A DNA stretch of 11,039 nt, from assembly GCA_004195335.1 (NCBI GenBank), contig SDWK01000581.1:1-11039 (forward strand), given 5' to 3'. Origin of the DNA: Shewanella sp. (lineage in GTDB: Bacteria; Pseudomonadota; Gammaproteobacteria; Enterobacterales; Shewanellaceae). The notes beneath the pieces were generated by a model. The model did no database searches and was not told the origin of the DNA. It saw only the letters and a program-made list of their open reading frames with translations. Of the stretch, positions 1-6,696 are shown one piece after another. The first letter of the stretch is position 1. Each line of letters starts with the position of its first letter. The translations under genes and the position numbers were made by a program.

Positions 1-19
1 AGATGTGTATAAGAGACAG
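1..19 (+). other. Tn5 mosaic-end / Nextera adapter remnant (library artefact)
   Basis: The first 19 bases read AGATGTGTATAAGAGACAG, an exact match to the hyperactive Tn5 mosaic end used in tagmentation libraries. It sits at the very edge of the window, 12 bases after the end of the pilin gene, as expected for untrimmed adapter at a contig end. It should not be treated as native sequence or as a natural Tn5 insertion: no transposase gene or target duplication is visible. The true sequence between mshB and the next gene is therefore missing. Confidence 0.96.
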
Positions 20-31
20 GAATCAATTAAT

Positions 32-685
32 TTAATGGGTAAATGTTACAACGGTGCCAGTACCAGCATTATATGCGATCCCGTTACCAACATTTAAATC
101 GGGCGCAGGGGTAGCGATGCCGTTATTGGCATTAAGCGTTAACGATGCGACCTGATGGTAAACACACAGGTCCAAAGCTGAGACTGTGGCGCCGGTATTG
201 TCAATAGCACTTCCGCCAGCCCCCCCTAACACACGTACCGTGTATCTCGCCTTTCTTGCATCTGCGTTAAAAAGCACATTTCTGGGAGCGCTTTGAAGAA
301 TATACTTAAATACTTCCTGACAAGATGCATTCGACATGCCTGTCACACTCGTGTTTCCACCACCAGTATCAACGCCACTCGTTACCATTCCTGTTGGATA
401 ACCAAAACGCGTATCGAGAGATAAGGTTGTTCCATCGAGTACGACATTAGTATTGTTACGACCATCCACTTCCCACTGGGCTCTTACAAAGCCAACAGCC
501 GTAGCCAGGCCACCAGTAACACCTTCTAAGCTGGCATCTTCGGCATCATCGGTGACATTGAGAAAGCGTGGAATTGCGGTCGCGGCTAACAGGCCCAAAA
601 TCACAATCACTATCACAAGTTCAATTAACGAGAAACCTTGTTGTTTACCATTTATTTTATTCTGCATTTGACTATTTATCCGCAT
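32..685 (-). CDS. mshB: MSHA-type IV prepilin, MshB
   Basis: Type IV pilin subunit that is processed by prepilin peptidase and inserted into the inner membrane before assembly. Counted from the most upstream ATG at 697, the class III signal ends K-Q-Q-G and is followed by F-S-L-I-E, giving G21/F22 cleavage and the conserved Glu at mature +5. The hydrophobic helix runs to about residue 44. The globular domain carries A-Q-W-x3-G-R at 73-80 and two cysteines (126 and 178), probably the C-terminal disulfide, with a Gly/Ser/Thr-rich region between 105 and 125. Three in-frame ATGs exist. The one at 697 has GAG directly abutting it and no room for a ribosome site. The one at 685 has a G-rich stretch 6 bases upstream and is used here. 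The one at 667 would give an 11-residue leader. It is called MshB and not MshA because it follows mshF; MshA is very similar, and the downstream neighbour is cut off. Pilin identity is near certain, the B/A choice is positional. Confidence 0.88.
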   Translation of the reverse strand: MRINSQMQNKINGKQQGFSLIELVIVIVILGLLAATAIPRFLNVTDDAEDASLEGVTGGLATAVGFVRAQWEVDGRNNTNVVLDGTTLSLDTRFGYPTGMVTSGVDTGGGNTSVTGMSNASCQEVFKYILQSAPRNVLFNADARKARYTVRVLGGAGGSAIDNTGATVSALDLCVYHQVASLTLNANNGIATPAPDLNVGNGIAYNAGTGTVVTFTH

Positions 686-710
686 ATATCGCCCCATCTC
701 TAATTTTACA

Positions 711-738
711 ATTCTAACAGTTCGCCAAATTTTAGAAA
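711..738 (-). promoter_or_regulatory. weak candidate promoter upstream of mshB
   Basis: In the 59-70 base gap between mshF and mshB the minus strand carries TAGAAT (711-716), one base from the -10 consensus. A poor -35 (TTTCTA, 733-738) lies 16 bases further upstream. The MSHA structural pilin genes are known in Vibrio cholerae to be transcribed separately from the biogenesis genes, so a promoter is expected about here. Transcription from it would start near 704, leaving almost no leader for the first ATG and favouring the starts at 685 or 667. The match is weak. Confidence 0.22.
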
Positions 739-756
739 CCCATGAAATTGCTAAAC

Positions 757-1263
757 TTACTCTTTCGTCAAAAAAATAACGCGCCCGGTTGTTAGATGAT
801 AACTTAATCGATCTGAGTTAGTAGCAACGTAACTACAAACATCTCCCTCAGAGCCGAGCCGCGTTACAATCTGTTGCTTGTGAGGCTCTCGGCCTAACAA
901 TTGATGCCAAAGTTGCTTACAACCCATCGAATTCTCTGCTTCGGGTAGTGGCCAACCACCACGGCTCATTTTAACAATAGTGTACCCTTCAATCTCGAAT
1001 GGTTCACTATCCTGAAAACCTGAAGTATCCCACTCGAGTTTCATCTCGGGTGGTCGCCCCTTAGACAGCCACTGCGCCTTAATCATTGCAAGCACATTGA
1101 GCATCTTGGTGTGGTCGACCCGCAGTCCTTGGGCACTTAATTTGTCGACAGAACCGAAATAGCGAAAACCTAATATGCTAAGCAATGTGAGTAGCAAAAC
1201 GATAGCGATCACCTTGCCAAGCATCTGCAGCAACTCACCGTCGGCTTGTTGTTGGCTCAACAT
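757..1263 (-). CDS. mshF: MSHA accessory protein MshF (pilin-like, no prepilin cleavage site)
   Basis: A 168-residue single-pass membrane protein between mshG and the pilin gene, the usual place of mshF. A hydrophobic helix spans about residues 16-36 after a short Gln-rich N-terminus; no G/F-x3-E prepilin site is present, so it should stay as an uncleaved bitopic protein with its C-terminus in the periplasm. The soluble part contains K-A-Q-W-L-S-K-G-R (62-70), Cys115 followed by x3-W, and Cys143 in D-V-C-S-Y. These landmarks parallel MshB and suggest a degenerate pilin fold. The ATG at 1261-1263 is preceded by GGAGG (1273-1277) with a 9-base spacer, a strong ribosome site that fixes the start. 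The role of MshF in the pilus is poorly defined in the literature; a minor pilin or pilin chaperone role is inference. The name is by synteny and general character. Confidence 0.85.
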   Translation of the reverse strand: MLSQQQADGELLQMLGKVIAIVLLLTLLSILGFRYFGSVDKLSAQGLRVDHTKMLNVLAMIKAQWLSKGRPPEMKLEWDTSGFQDSEPFEIEGYTIVKMSRGGWPLPEAENSMGCKQLWHQLLGREPHKQQIVTRLGSEGDVCSYVATNSDRLSYHLTTGRVIFLTKE

Positions 1264-1297
1264 GACTAGCAGCCTCCGTTAACTAGGTAGAGCATAA

Positions 1298-1402
1298 CTA
1301 GCAACCGCCTTTGACAACATTAAGCATATCCCACCATAAGGCCAGGTTGATACCCGCCTCTCTTGGGTAAATGCCGACTCTTTTGTTGTCATCATCAACC
1401 AC
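1298..1402 (-). pseudogene. second copy of the MshG tail, open only from a GTG
   Basis: The frame that reads G-I-N-L-A-L-W-W-D-M-L-N-V-V-K-G-G-C is open for 34 codons, starting with a GTG (1400-1402) inside the end of the preceding micro-ORF. It has no ATG near its beginning. The ATG that follows the previous stop (1393-1395, TGATG overlap) instead enters a different frame, which crosses this copy and ends at 1279. This copy is most simply a duplication remnant of the mshG 3' end, and translation is less likely than for the preceding copy. Confidence 0.35.
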
Positions 1403-1469
1403 CTTTGACAACGTTGAGCATGTCCCACCATAAGGCAAAGTAGATACCCGGCTTTATTGGTCCAGTCAT
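1395..1469 (-). CDS. possible 24-residue micro-ORF repeating the MshG C-terminus
   Basis: ATG at 1467-1469 lies two bases after the mshG stop codon (TAA-TC-ATG). It opens a 24-codon frame: M-T-G-P-I-K-P followed by G-I-Y-F-A-L-W-W-D-M-L-N-V-V-K-G-G. The end of mshG supplies AAAGG nine bases upstream, so reinitiation is plausible. The peptide is hydrophobic and resembles the last membrane-leaving segment of MshG. It may simply be a duplication relic that happens to be open. The only argument for translation is that several differences from the mshG copy in the last nine codons are silent, on very few sites. No function is proposed. Confidence 0.3.
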   Translation of the reverse strand: MTGPIKPGIYFALWWDMLNVVKGG

Positions 1470-1471
1470 GA

Positions 1472-2689
1472 TTAGCCGCCTTTGACAACATTGAGCATAT
1501 CCCACATTGGAAGGTAGATACCCAGTGCTAATATAAGCACGATCCCTGCCACAAATCCGATCAGAATAGGTTCTAACTTGGCGGTCAGGTTTTTCAGGTC
1601 GTAATCGACCTCACCTTCATAGAAGTCGGCGGCGTCGTTGAGGAGTTGATCGATCTGTCCCGTCTCTTCACCCACGGCAACCATCTGCAGCACCAAGGGG
1701 GTAAACAATTGGCTCTGATTAGAGACCCTCAGCATCGAATCGCCGGATTCGATGCCATGGCGCATTCCCACTATGCGATCATGCATATAGGCATTATCGA
1801 CCGCATCGGCAACTAAACTCAGGGCCTGGGTCATAGGTACACCAGCGCTCAGCATCATGGAAAAACTTCGGCAATAGCGTGACAGGGTCGAACGCTCGAT
1901 GATGCTGCCAACAGCCGGAATATGTAGCTTCCATTTGTCCCACTGCCTCTCTCCTTTCTCTGTATTGTGCCAGTATCGAATACCGATAAAGGTACCTATG
2001 AGTCCAACCAGCATGGCAGGCCAATAGTTAACAAACAGGTTGGAGGTGCCGATAAGCACCTTGGTCGCCCAAGGGAGATCTGCGCCGAAACGAGAGAACA
2101 TCTCCGCAAATTTGGGGATAACCATGATATTGAGGATCACCATGGCCAGGGCGATGGCAATTAGTACGAAGATGGGGTAACGCATCGCTGCCTTAATCCG
2201 CCGACGTGTCTCTTGCTCACGCTCGATATAACCCGACAGTTGAATAAAGGCATCTTCAAGCTTACCGGTATTCTCACCGACATGAACCATAGAGACAAAA
2301 AGCGCACCAAATACATCGGGGTGATGATTCATCGCCGATGACAATGGACGTCCCGAGATGAGCTGCTCTGAGATATCATTCAACGCATCTTTCATTCGCT
2401 GTGAGTGCGTCGTTTCTGACAGTCCAGCGATGGCTCTGAGGATCGGGATCCCCGATCGGGTCAGAGAATACATCTGCCTGGAGAAGATCTGTAACTCATC
2501 GAGCCCCACCTTTCCCTTAAATAGACTTCCCAGAGAAAACTCTCGCTTCTCTTTAGCTTCATCAAGCGCTAATGGTATCACCGAGCGAGACATTAACTGA
2601 TCGGCAGCCGCATTCTCAGAGGCCGCATCGACCATGCCAGTCACCAGCTGTCCCTGTGCATCCCGCCCACGATATTTATAGGTCGCCAT
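1472..2689 (-). CDS. mshG: MSHA inner-membrane platform protein MshG (PilC/GspF family)
   Basis: Polytopic cytoplasmic-membrane platform on which the pilus is assembled; it contacts the MshE ATPase. The 405-residue length is normal for the PilC/GspF family. Two T2SSF domains are visible. The first (about 66-190) has L-Q-I-F-S-R-Q-M-Y-S-L-T-R-S-G and the V-G-E-N-T-G-K-L box (137-144). The second (about 268-392) repeats it as L-S-R-Y-C-R-S-F-S-M-M-L-S-A-G and V-G-E-E-T-G-Q-I (339-346). Membrane segments are near 171-190, 217-237 and 372-395. The N-terminus M-A-T-Y-K-Y-R-G-R-D is typical, and TAAGAG precedes the ATG by a few bases. A 76-base gap separates it from mshE, one of the few non-overlapping junctions here. 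The extreme 3' end has been copied into the downstream spacer; this copy is the intact gene. Confidence 0.96.
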   Translation of the reverse strand: MATYKYRGRDAQGQLVTGMVDAASENAAADQLMSRSVIPLALDEAKEKREFSLGSLFKGKVGLDELQIFSRQMYSLTRSGIPILRAIAGLSETTHSQRMKDALNDISEQLISGRPLSSAMNHHPDVFGALFVSMVHVGENTGKLEDAFIQLSGYIEREQETRRRIKAAMRYPIFVLIAIALAMVILNIMVIPKFAEMFSRFGADLPWATKVLIGTSNLFVNYWPAMLVGLIGTFIGIRYWHNTEKGERQWDKWKLHIPAVGSIIERSTLSRYCRSFSMMLSAGVPMTQALSLVADAVDNAYMHDRIVGMRHGIESGDSMLRVSNQSQLFTPLVLQMVAVGEETGQIDQLLNDAADFYEGEVDYDLKNLTAKLEPILIGFVAGIVLILALGIYLPMWDMLNVVKGG

Positions 2690-2765
2690 AAACTCTTACC
2701 ATGTTCATTTAATCTCTGTCTCTGGTTCTACAATCATACACCCGCTTTACCTCTAACTGCGTCTG

Positions 2766-4520
2766 TTAAAACTCAGTTCCTTGGGGGGAGATAATGGGTA
2801 GAGGAGACTCTGTCTCATTAACATCCTCTACCAATTTGGCCACCTCTTCAATGGTAGTCATACCCTCAGATAAATACTTGAAGGCAGATACAGATAACGG
2901 AGTAAAGTTAGGACTTGAGTATGCGGCACGAGCAAAGTCCTGCGGATTGCCGGTACGCATGGCATCGATCATTGCCTCATCGAGTTCGAGGATCTCAAAT
3001 ATACCAATACGTCCGCGGTAACCGCTGCCATTACAGCTTTGACACCCCGATCCTATTCTAAATTTAGCCTGAGAAAAATCTTGCTGGCTTGAACTTCTCA
3101 ACCAGACTTTATCCTGAACCGTCAGTTCATATTCTCTGGCGCAGTTTTGGCATACTCGTCTCACTAAACGCTGAGCGATAATCACCCTCAGTGCACTGGC
3201 AACCAGATAACTCGCCGCCCCCATATCCAGCAGACGTAGCGCACTGGTCACCGCATCGTTGGTGTGTAGGGTCGACAAGACAAAGTGACCAGTCAACGCG
3301 CCTCGCAATCCAATTTCAACTGTTTCTTGATCGCGCATCTCACCGACCATGATGATATCCGGATCCTGACGCAAGGTCGTTCTGAGTACGTTAGAGAAAT
3401 CTAAGCCAATCTTATGGTTAACCTGTACTTGGTTGATCCTCGGAAGTTGATACTCCACCGGGTCTTCGACCGTAATAATCTTGCGCGATGCCGTGTTAAG
3501 CTCACTCAACACACCATAAAGCGTGGTGGTTTTACCGCTACCCGTTGGCCCAGTCACCAGCAGCATGCCATGGGGGCGTTTAATCTGCTGGCGCACCCTT
3601 TCCAGAATTTCGGGTGGCATACCCGTTTCATTCAGGGTCAGCAAGCCTGCCGATTGATCCAGCAGACGCATCACTACAGACTCACCATGGTAAATAGGCA
3701 TAGTCGACATACGTACATCTATCTGGTGGCCCTTAATCTCCATATGAAAGCGACCATCCTGTGGCAAACGCTTCTCAGAGATATCCAGACCGGCCATCAA
3801 TTTAAGCCTTAACACTAAGGCCGCGGCGATACTCGCTTCTGGCAAAATATTTTCGTGTAACTGGCCATCGATACGCTGCCTGATGCGCAGCACCTTGTCA
3901 CCGGGTTCGATGTGAATATCTGATGCACGCATCTGCACCGCATCCTCGAATATCGACTGCAGCAATTTAACAACTGTGGTTTCGTTATCGCTGTCGCTAT
4001 CGGTTATGCTTGCAAGATCGAATTGATCATCGGCAGCATATTCCTCTTCGAGCTTACCCGCGATTTGAGCAATTTCATCGGTTCTGCGGTAGATATTATC
4101 GAAGGCATCGAGTAGCTGACTCTCAGTCACAACCGCTATCTCTAACCGTTTAGGAATGAGTAGTACTTCGAGATTATCCATCGCCTGTAGATCGGCCGGA
4201 TCGCTCATGGCAACCAAAACACTGTCGCCATTATCTTCTACGACGAGGGCACGGAAACGACGCGCCTGAACCTCGGGTAACAGGTTAACAACCTCCGGGG
4301 GAATGGGTCTCTTACTGATATCGATAAAAGGGATGTGTAGCTGTTGAGACAGAAACCTGAGTAGCTGCTCTTCGGAGATACTGTTGAGATCAATCAGGGT
4401 GCGTCCCAACTTCTTGCCGGTGCTTCGCTGCTCACTCAGAGCCTCCATTAACTGAGGCTCGCTGATGATCTGCTCCTGAACGAGGAGATCACCCAGACGC
4501 ATCTTTAACTTTGGTTTCAC
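2766..4520 (-). CDS. mshE: MSHA extension ATPase MshE (GspE/PilB family, c-di-GMP-binding N-domain)
   Basis: Cytoplasmic hexameric ATPase that powers MSHA pilus extension. The 584-residue protein starts with two tandem MshEN motifs of the form [RK]LGxxLx10LxxxLxxQ, at 8-31 and 37-60; this motif binds c-di-GMP in Vibrio cholerae MshE. The ATPase core has Walker A G-P-T-G-S-G-K-T (324-331), the Asp box V-E-D-P-V-E-Y (351-357), Walker B with D-P-D-I-I-M-V-G-E (386-394) and the His box G-H-F-V-L-S-T-L-H-T (411-420). A C-x2-C pair of pairs (457/460 and 493/496) is the zinc site of GspE/PilB enzymes. All key residues are present. The start is GTG (4518-4520), overlapping the mshN stop as GTGA, with GGAGAG five bases upstream. 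The first ATG is codon 7, and using it would truncate just before the RLG motif. Confidence 0.97.
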   Translation of the reverse strand: MKPKLKMRLGDLLVQEQIISEPQLMEALSEQRSTGKKLGRTLIDLNSISEEQLLRFLSQQLHIPFIDISKRPIPPEVVNLLPEVQARRFRALVVEDNGDSVLVAMSDPADLQAMDNLEVLLIPKRLEIAVVTESQLLDAFDNIYRRTDEIAQIAGKLEEEYAADDQFDLASITDSDSDNETTVVKLLQSIFEDAVQMRASDIHIEPGDKVLRIRQRIDGQLHENILPEASIAAALVLRLKLMAGLDISEKRLPQDGRFHMEIKGHQIDVRMSTMPIYHGESVVMRLLDQSAGLLTLNETGMPPEILERVRQQIKRPHGMLLVTGPTGSGKTTTLYGVLSELNTASRKIITVEDPVEYQLPRINQVQVNHKIGLDFSNVLRTTLRQDPDIIMVGEMRDQETVEIGLRGALTGHFVLSTLHTNDAVTSALRLLDMGAASYLVASALRVIIAQRLVRRVCQNCAREYELTVQDKVWLRSSSQQDFSQAKFRIGSGCQSCNGSGYRGRIGIFEILELDEAMIDAMRTGNPQDFARAAYSSPNFTPLSVSAFKYLSEGMTTIEEVAKLVEDVNETESPLPIISPQGTEF

Positions 4521-5788
4521 TCAATCTCTCCTAACTGCGCCAATCTGTTTTCAATATAGTCCAATGCCTGAGCCGACAAGCCCTTGTGAGGCTCCGATTT
4601 GTATAAGACAGCCTGCTTGTAGGCATCCTTAGCGGCGCTATACTTTGCTTGTGCATCCAGTGAGTAGGCTAATCCCATCCACCATCTGGCTTGATTAGCC
4701 TCCACACCAAGTAAGTTTCGATAACCCTGTTCGGCTAATAGAAAATCACTGACCTCTTGCGCCAGACTACTCTGCTCGACCCACTTCTGTCTTGCCAACA
4801 AGCTGCTATCTGGGATCTGACTCAGGGTGGATAAGGCTTGAACCTTATTACCCGATACCTGCTGAACACGAGCGAGTAGCAAGACATAATCAAACTCTAA
4901 AGGAAACTGGCTGATCCCTTGTTTTAAGAGGTCGCTGGCAAGATCTAACCTACCTTTACCATAATATAGCGCAGCCAGTTGCTTTCTTGCCTGATGCAGT
5001 TTGGGGTTCAGTGTGAGAGCTTCGATGTAATAAACCATGGCATTATTTTGCTCTCCCTGCTGCTCCGCCTCGGTCGCCAATGTGAGCCTCTTCTGCGCTA
5101 ACTGTTCATCTGACAGCTTAACCTCAGTCACAGCCATTGAACCATTATTGCTTGCGCGAACCACTGGTGCTTCGACTCTAACTGCTTGAGATAAAGGCGC
5201 CGAAGCCACGTTCTGATTTTTACTGGTTATAACCGGAAGCGCTTCTTTAATGACTGTCGCTTGTTGTTCTTTGATAATCGGCTTGAGAGCAGATTCAACT
5301 TTAGACTCATTCTCAGGCTCAGACCGGAATGCTTGTTCGGGAGTGGAAGGAACTTGGGTTAGTCGTTGCTCACTTTTGGCCGTAACACCAGCATAGGGCT
5401 CGATTGAATCAGGCTTGCCCTTAACTGGCACCCGACTATCTGCCGCAATCGAAGGTAAAGCCATTGGAGTAAGGCTAGGTTCTTCTATAACGCCGCCACT
5501 ATTTTCAGTAGCAGTGCTTTCAGCAGCCTTATTATCAATCAGCAGAATATCAGCAGCGGTGTCATCAATAGAAACTATCTCGGTATCATCAGGCGCCTTA
5601 GCGGTTAATCGATCCCAACTAAAAACGATACCTGACACTAAGACAAGAGAGACGAGACCCAATAATATCCACGGCAGCTTTGAAGGTCTGGCGCGTTGAT
5701 ATTGCACCGGCGCCACCTGTAAATTTTCCAGTTCATGGGACTCTTTGCGCTTATCTAAATCTTTAAGCATGGTATTAATCACGCTCAT
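4517..5788 (-). CDS. mshN: MSHA biogenesis protein MshN (TPR protein)
   Basis: Membrane-anchored TPR protein of the MSHA assembly machine. From the chosen start it is 423 residues. The N-terminus M-S-V-I-N-T-M-L-K-D-L-D-K-R is characteristic of MshN. A transmembrane helix lies at about 40-58, followed by a long low-complexity Ser/Ala/Pro/Glu linker to about 220. The C-terminal part (about 230-415) consists of helical TPR-like repeats, for example A-M-V-Y-Y-I-E-A-L-T-L-N-P and A-K-D-A-Y-K-Q-A-V. The frame extends 26 codons further upstream (to 5866), but those codons lie inside mshM and look unlike the family. The ATG at 5786-5788 has GGAGG (5795-5799) six bases upstream and overlaps the mshM stop as ATGA, so it is the start. 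By analogy TPRs mediate protein contacts in the complex; the exact partner is not known from the sequence. Confidence 0.93.
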   Translation of the reverse strand: MSVINTMLKDLDKRKESHELENLQVAPVQYQRARPSKLPWILLGLVSLVLVSGIVFSWDRLTAKAPDDTEIVSIDDTAADILLIDNKAAESTATENSGGVIEEPSLTPMALPSIAADSRVPVKGKPDSIEPYAGVTAKSEQRLTQVPSTPEQAFRSEPENESKVESALKPIIKEQQATVIKEALPVITSKNQNVASAPLSQAVRVEAPVVRASNNGSMAVTEVKLSDEQLAQKRLTLATEAEQQGEQNNAMVYYIEALTLNPKLHQARKQLAALYYGKGRLDLASDLLKQGISQFPLEFDYVLLLARVQQVSGNKVQALSTLSQIPDSSLLARQKWVEQSSLAQEVSDFLLAEQGYRNLLGVEANQARWWMGLAYSLDAQAKYSAAKDAYKQAVLYKSEPHKGLSAQALDYIENRLAQLGEIE

Positions 5789-6693
5789 GCTACGCCTCCA
5801 TAAAACAGATGAAGGCCAGCACCCGCTAACATCGACATCATGCCCAATCCCATAATCCATAACCACTTAGCTTGAAAACCCAGTTTCGTATCCTCTGTAT
5901 CAATAACTGCAGCCTTCACGTGTCGATATTCGACCCGCTGTGAGCCCTCACCAAAGCTAAGCAATAGGGCTTTATGGGCTAAAATGTTGATCAATCTGGG
6001 GATCCCTTTAGATGCCTTGGCCAGTAACCGTGTGTCCCTATGGGTAAACAGCGGCTGACCCACTCTTCCAGCCACTGACAAGCGGTGATGCACATAGGCA
6101 TCTGCCTCATCTAAGGTCAAGGGTCTCAAGCTGTAACTAAACGTAATTCTCTGTCTTAATTGTCGAAAGTTGTGCAAGCTTAGCCTTTGATTTAATTCAG
6201 GCTGTGCGAACAGCACCACCTGCAATAATTTGCGGCTTTCCGTTTCTAAGTTGGTAAAGAGACGCAATGCCTCAAGACTCTCATCGGGCAGGGCTTGCGC
6301 CTCATCGAGTACTAATACAATTGAGTGACCATGGGCACACAGTGCTAATAATTGTTGTTGTATCAGCCCAGTAAGTTGCATCTGATCGATATCGGCAGAA
6401 TATTTCAGCCCCAATTCGAGGGCAACGGCCCATCTCAGTTCAGGAGGAGAAAGATAGGGGTTGGGCAAATAGGCACAATGAAATCGTTTGGGGAGGTCAT
6501 TGATTAACTTTCTACAGATGAGGGTTTTGCCCGTCCCAACTTCACCGGTGACCTTAATGAAGCCTTCACCGGTTTGCAGCGCCGTCTGAAGTACCTGTAA
6601 CGCCTCGACATGAGGCGCTAATCCGAAAAAGAATTCGGTATTGGGGGTCAGCGAAAACGGCGTCTCCGCTAACCCGAAGTGTTGCAAATACAA
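5785..6693 (-). CDS. mshM: MSHA biogenesis ATPase MshM (ExeA-like AAA)
   Basis: ExeA/GspA-like AAA ATPase tied to MSHA assembly. The family start M-Y-L-Q-H-F-G-L-A-E-T-P-F-S-L-T-P-N is intact. Walker A is G-E-V-G-T-G-K-T (50-57) and Walker B is L-V-L-D-E-A-Q (127-133). The segment V-L-F-A-Q-P-E-L (160-167) and the Arg-rich R-Q-L-R-Q-R (177-182) fit sensor and arginine-finger positions. A hydrophobic segment near 276-297 anchors the C-terminus. Unlike ExeA it ends there, with no periplasmic peptidoglycan-binding domain, as is usual for MshM. The start codon is TTG (6691-6693), three bases after the mshL stop; AAGGG lies nine bases upstream within the mshL end. The next in-frame candidate (TTG, codon 3) would cut into the conserved start. 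The gene overlaps mshN by ATGA. Confidence 0.94.
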   Translation of the reverse strand: MYLQHFGLAETPFSLTPNTEFFFGLAPHVEALQVLQTALQTGEGFIKVTGEVGTGKTLICRKLINDLPKRFHCAYLPNPYLSPPELRWAVALELGLKYSADIDQMQLTGLIQQQLLALCAHGHSIVLVLDEAQALPDESLEALRLFTNLETESRKLLQVVLFAQPELNQRLSLHNFRQLRQRITFSYSLRPLTLDEADAYVHHRLSVAGRVGQPLFTHRDTRLLAKASKGIPRLINILAHKALLLSFGEGSQRVEYRHVKAAVIDTEDTKLGFQAKWLWIMGLGMMSMLAGAGLHLFYGGVA

Positions 6694-6696
6694 AAC

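Larger units (their letters stand above)
1266..1522 (-). repeat. degenerate tandem copies of the mshG 3' end
   Basis: The end of mshG (1472-1522, encoding G-I-Y-L-P-M-W-D-M-L-N-V-V-K-G-G-stop) recurs downstream. Copy 2 (1395-1448) encodes G-I-Y-F-A-L-W-W-D-M-L-N-V-V-K-G-G-stop. Copy 3 (1298-1354) encodes G-I-N-L-A-L-W-W-D-M-L-N-V-V-K-G-G-C-stop. A possible short copy 4 (1266-1295) encodes M-L-Y-L-V-N-G-G-C-stop. The GGTATC marks of copies 1, 2 and 3 are spaced 74 and then 94 bases. Copies 2 and 3 agree at 44 of 51 positions by hand count, and four of the seven differences are silent. Copies 2 and 3 share A-L-W-W, absent from mshG itself, so they are closer to each other. Each copy ends with a stop codon followed within a few bases by ATG. 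Copy 4 is short and may be chance, since its GGAGG is also the mshF ribosome site. Confidence 0.9.

Noticed and set aside
1..19. A natural Tn5/IS50 end
   Set aside because: The sequence is the engineered mosaic end at the exact window edge, with no transposase and no flanking duplication; adapter carry-over explains it better.
32..685. Calling the pilin gene mshA, the major pilin
   Set aside because: MshA and MshB are close relatives, but the gene directly after mshF is normally mshB. The next gene, which would settle it, is missing from the window.
1279..1491. A 70-codon minus-strand frame overlapping the end of mshG
   Set aside because: It reads the duplicated mshG tails in the wrong frame. 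The recognisable V-V-K-G-G protein similarity lies in other frames, and the frame resembles no known family. Part of it (ATG at 1393-1395 onward) could be entered by reinitiation but is probably a by-product of the duplications.
1298..1522. Repeats in the mshG-mshF spacer as a CRISPR array or integration site
   Set aside because: There are only three to four degenerate copies with unequal spacing, they are homologous to the adjacent gene end, and no cas, integrase or tRNA gene is present.
2690..2765. A terminator or promoter in the mshE-mshG gap
   Set aside because: No stable stem followed by a T-run and no convincing -35/-10 pair were found in these 76 bases.
5789..5866. An upstream extension of mshN by 26 codons
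   Set aside because: These codons lie inside mshM and do not look like the family, while the internal ATG at 5788 has a GGAGG site and the typical M-S-V-I-N start.
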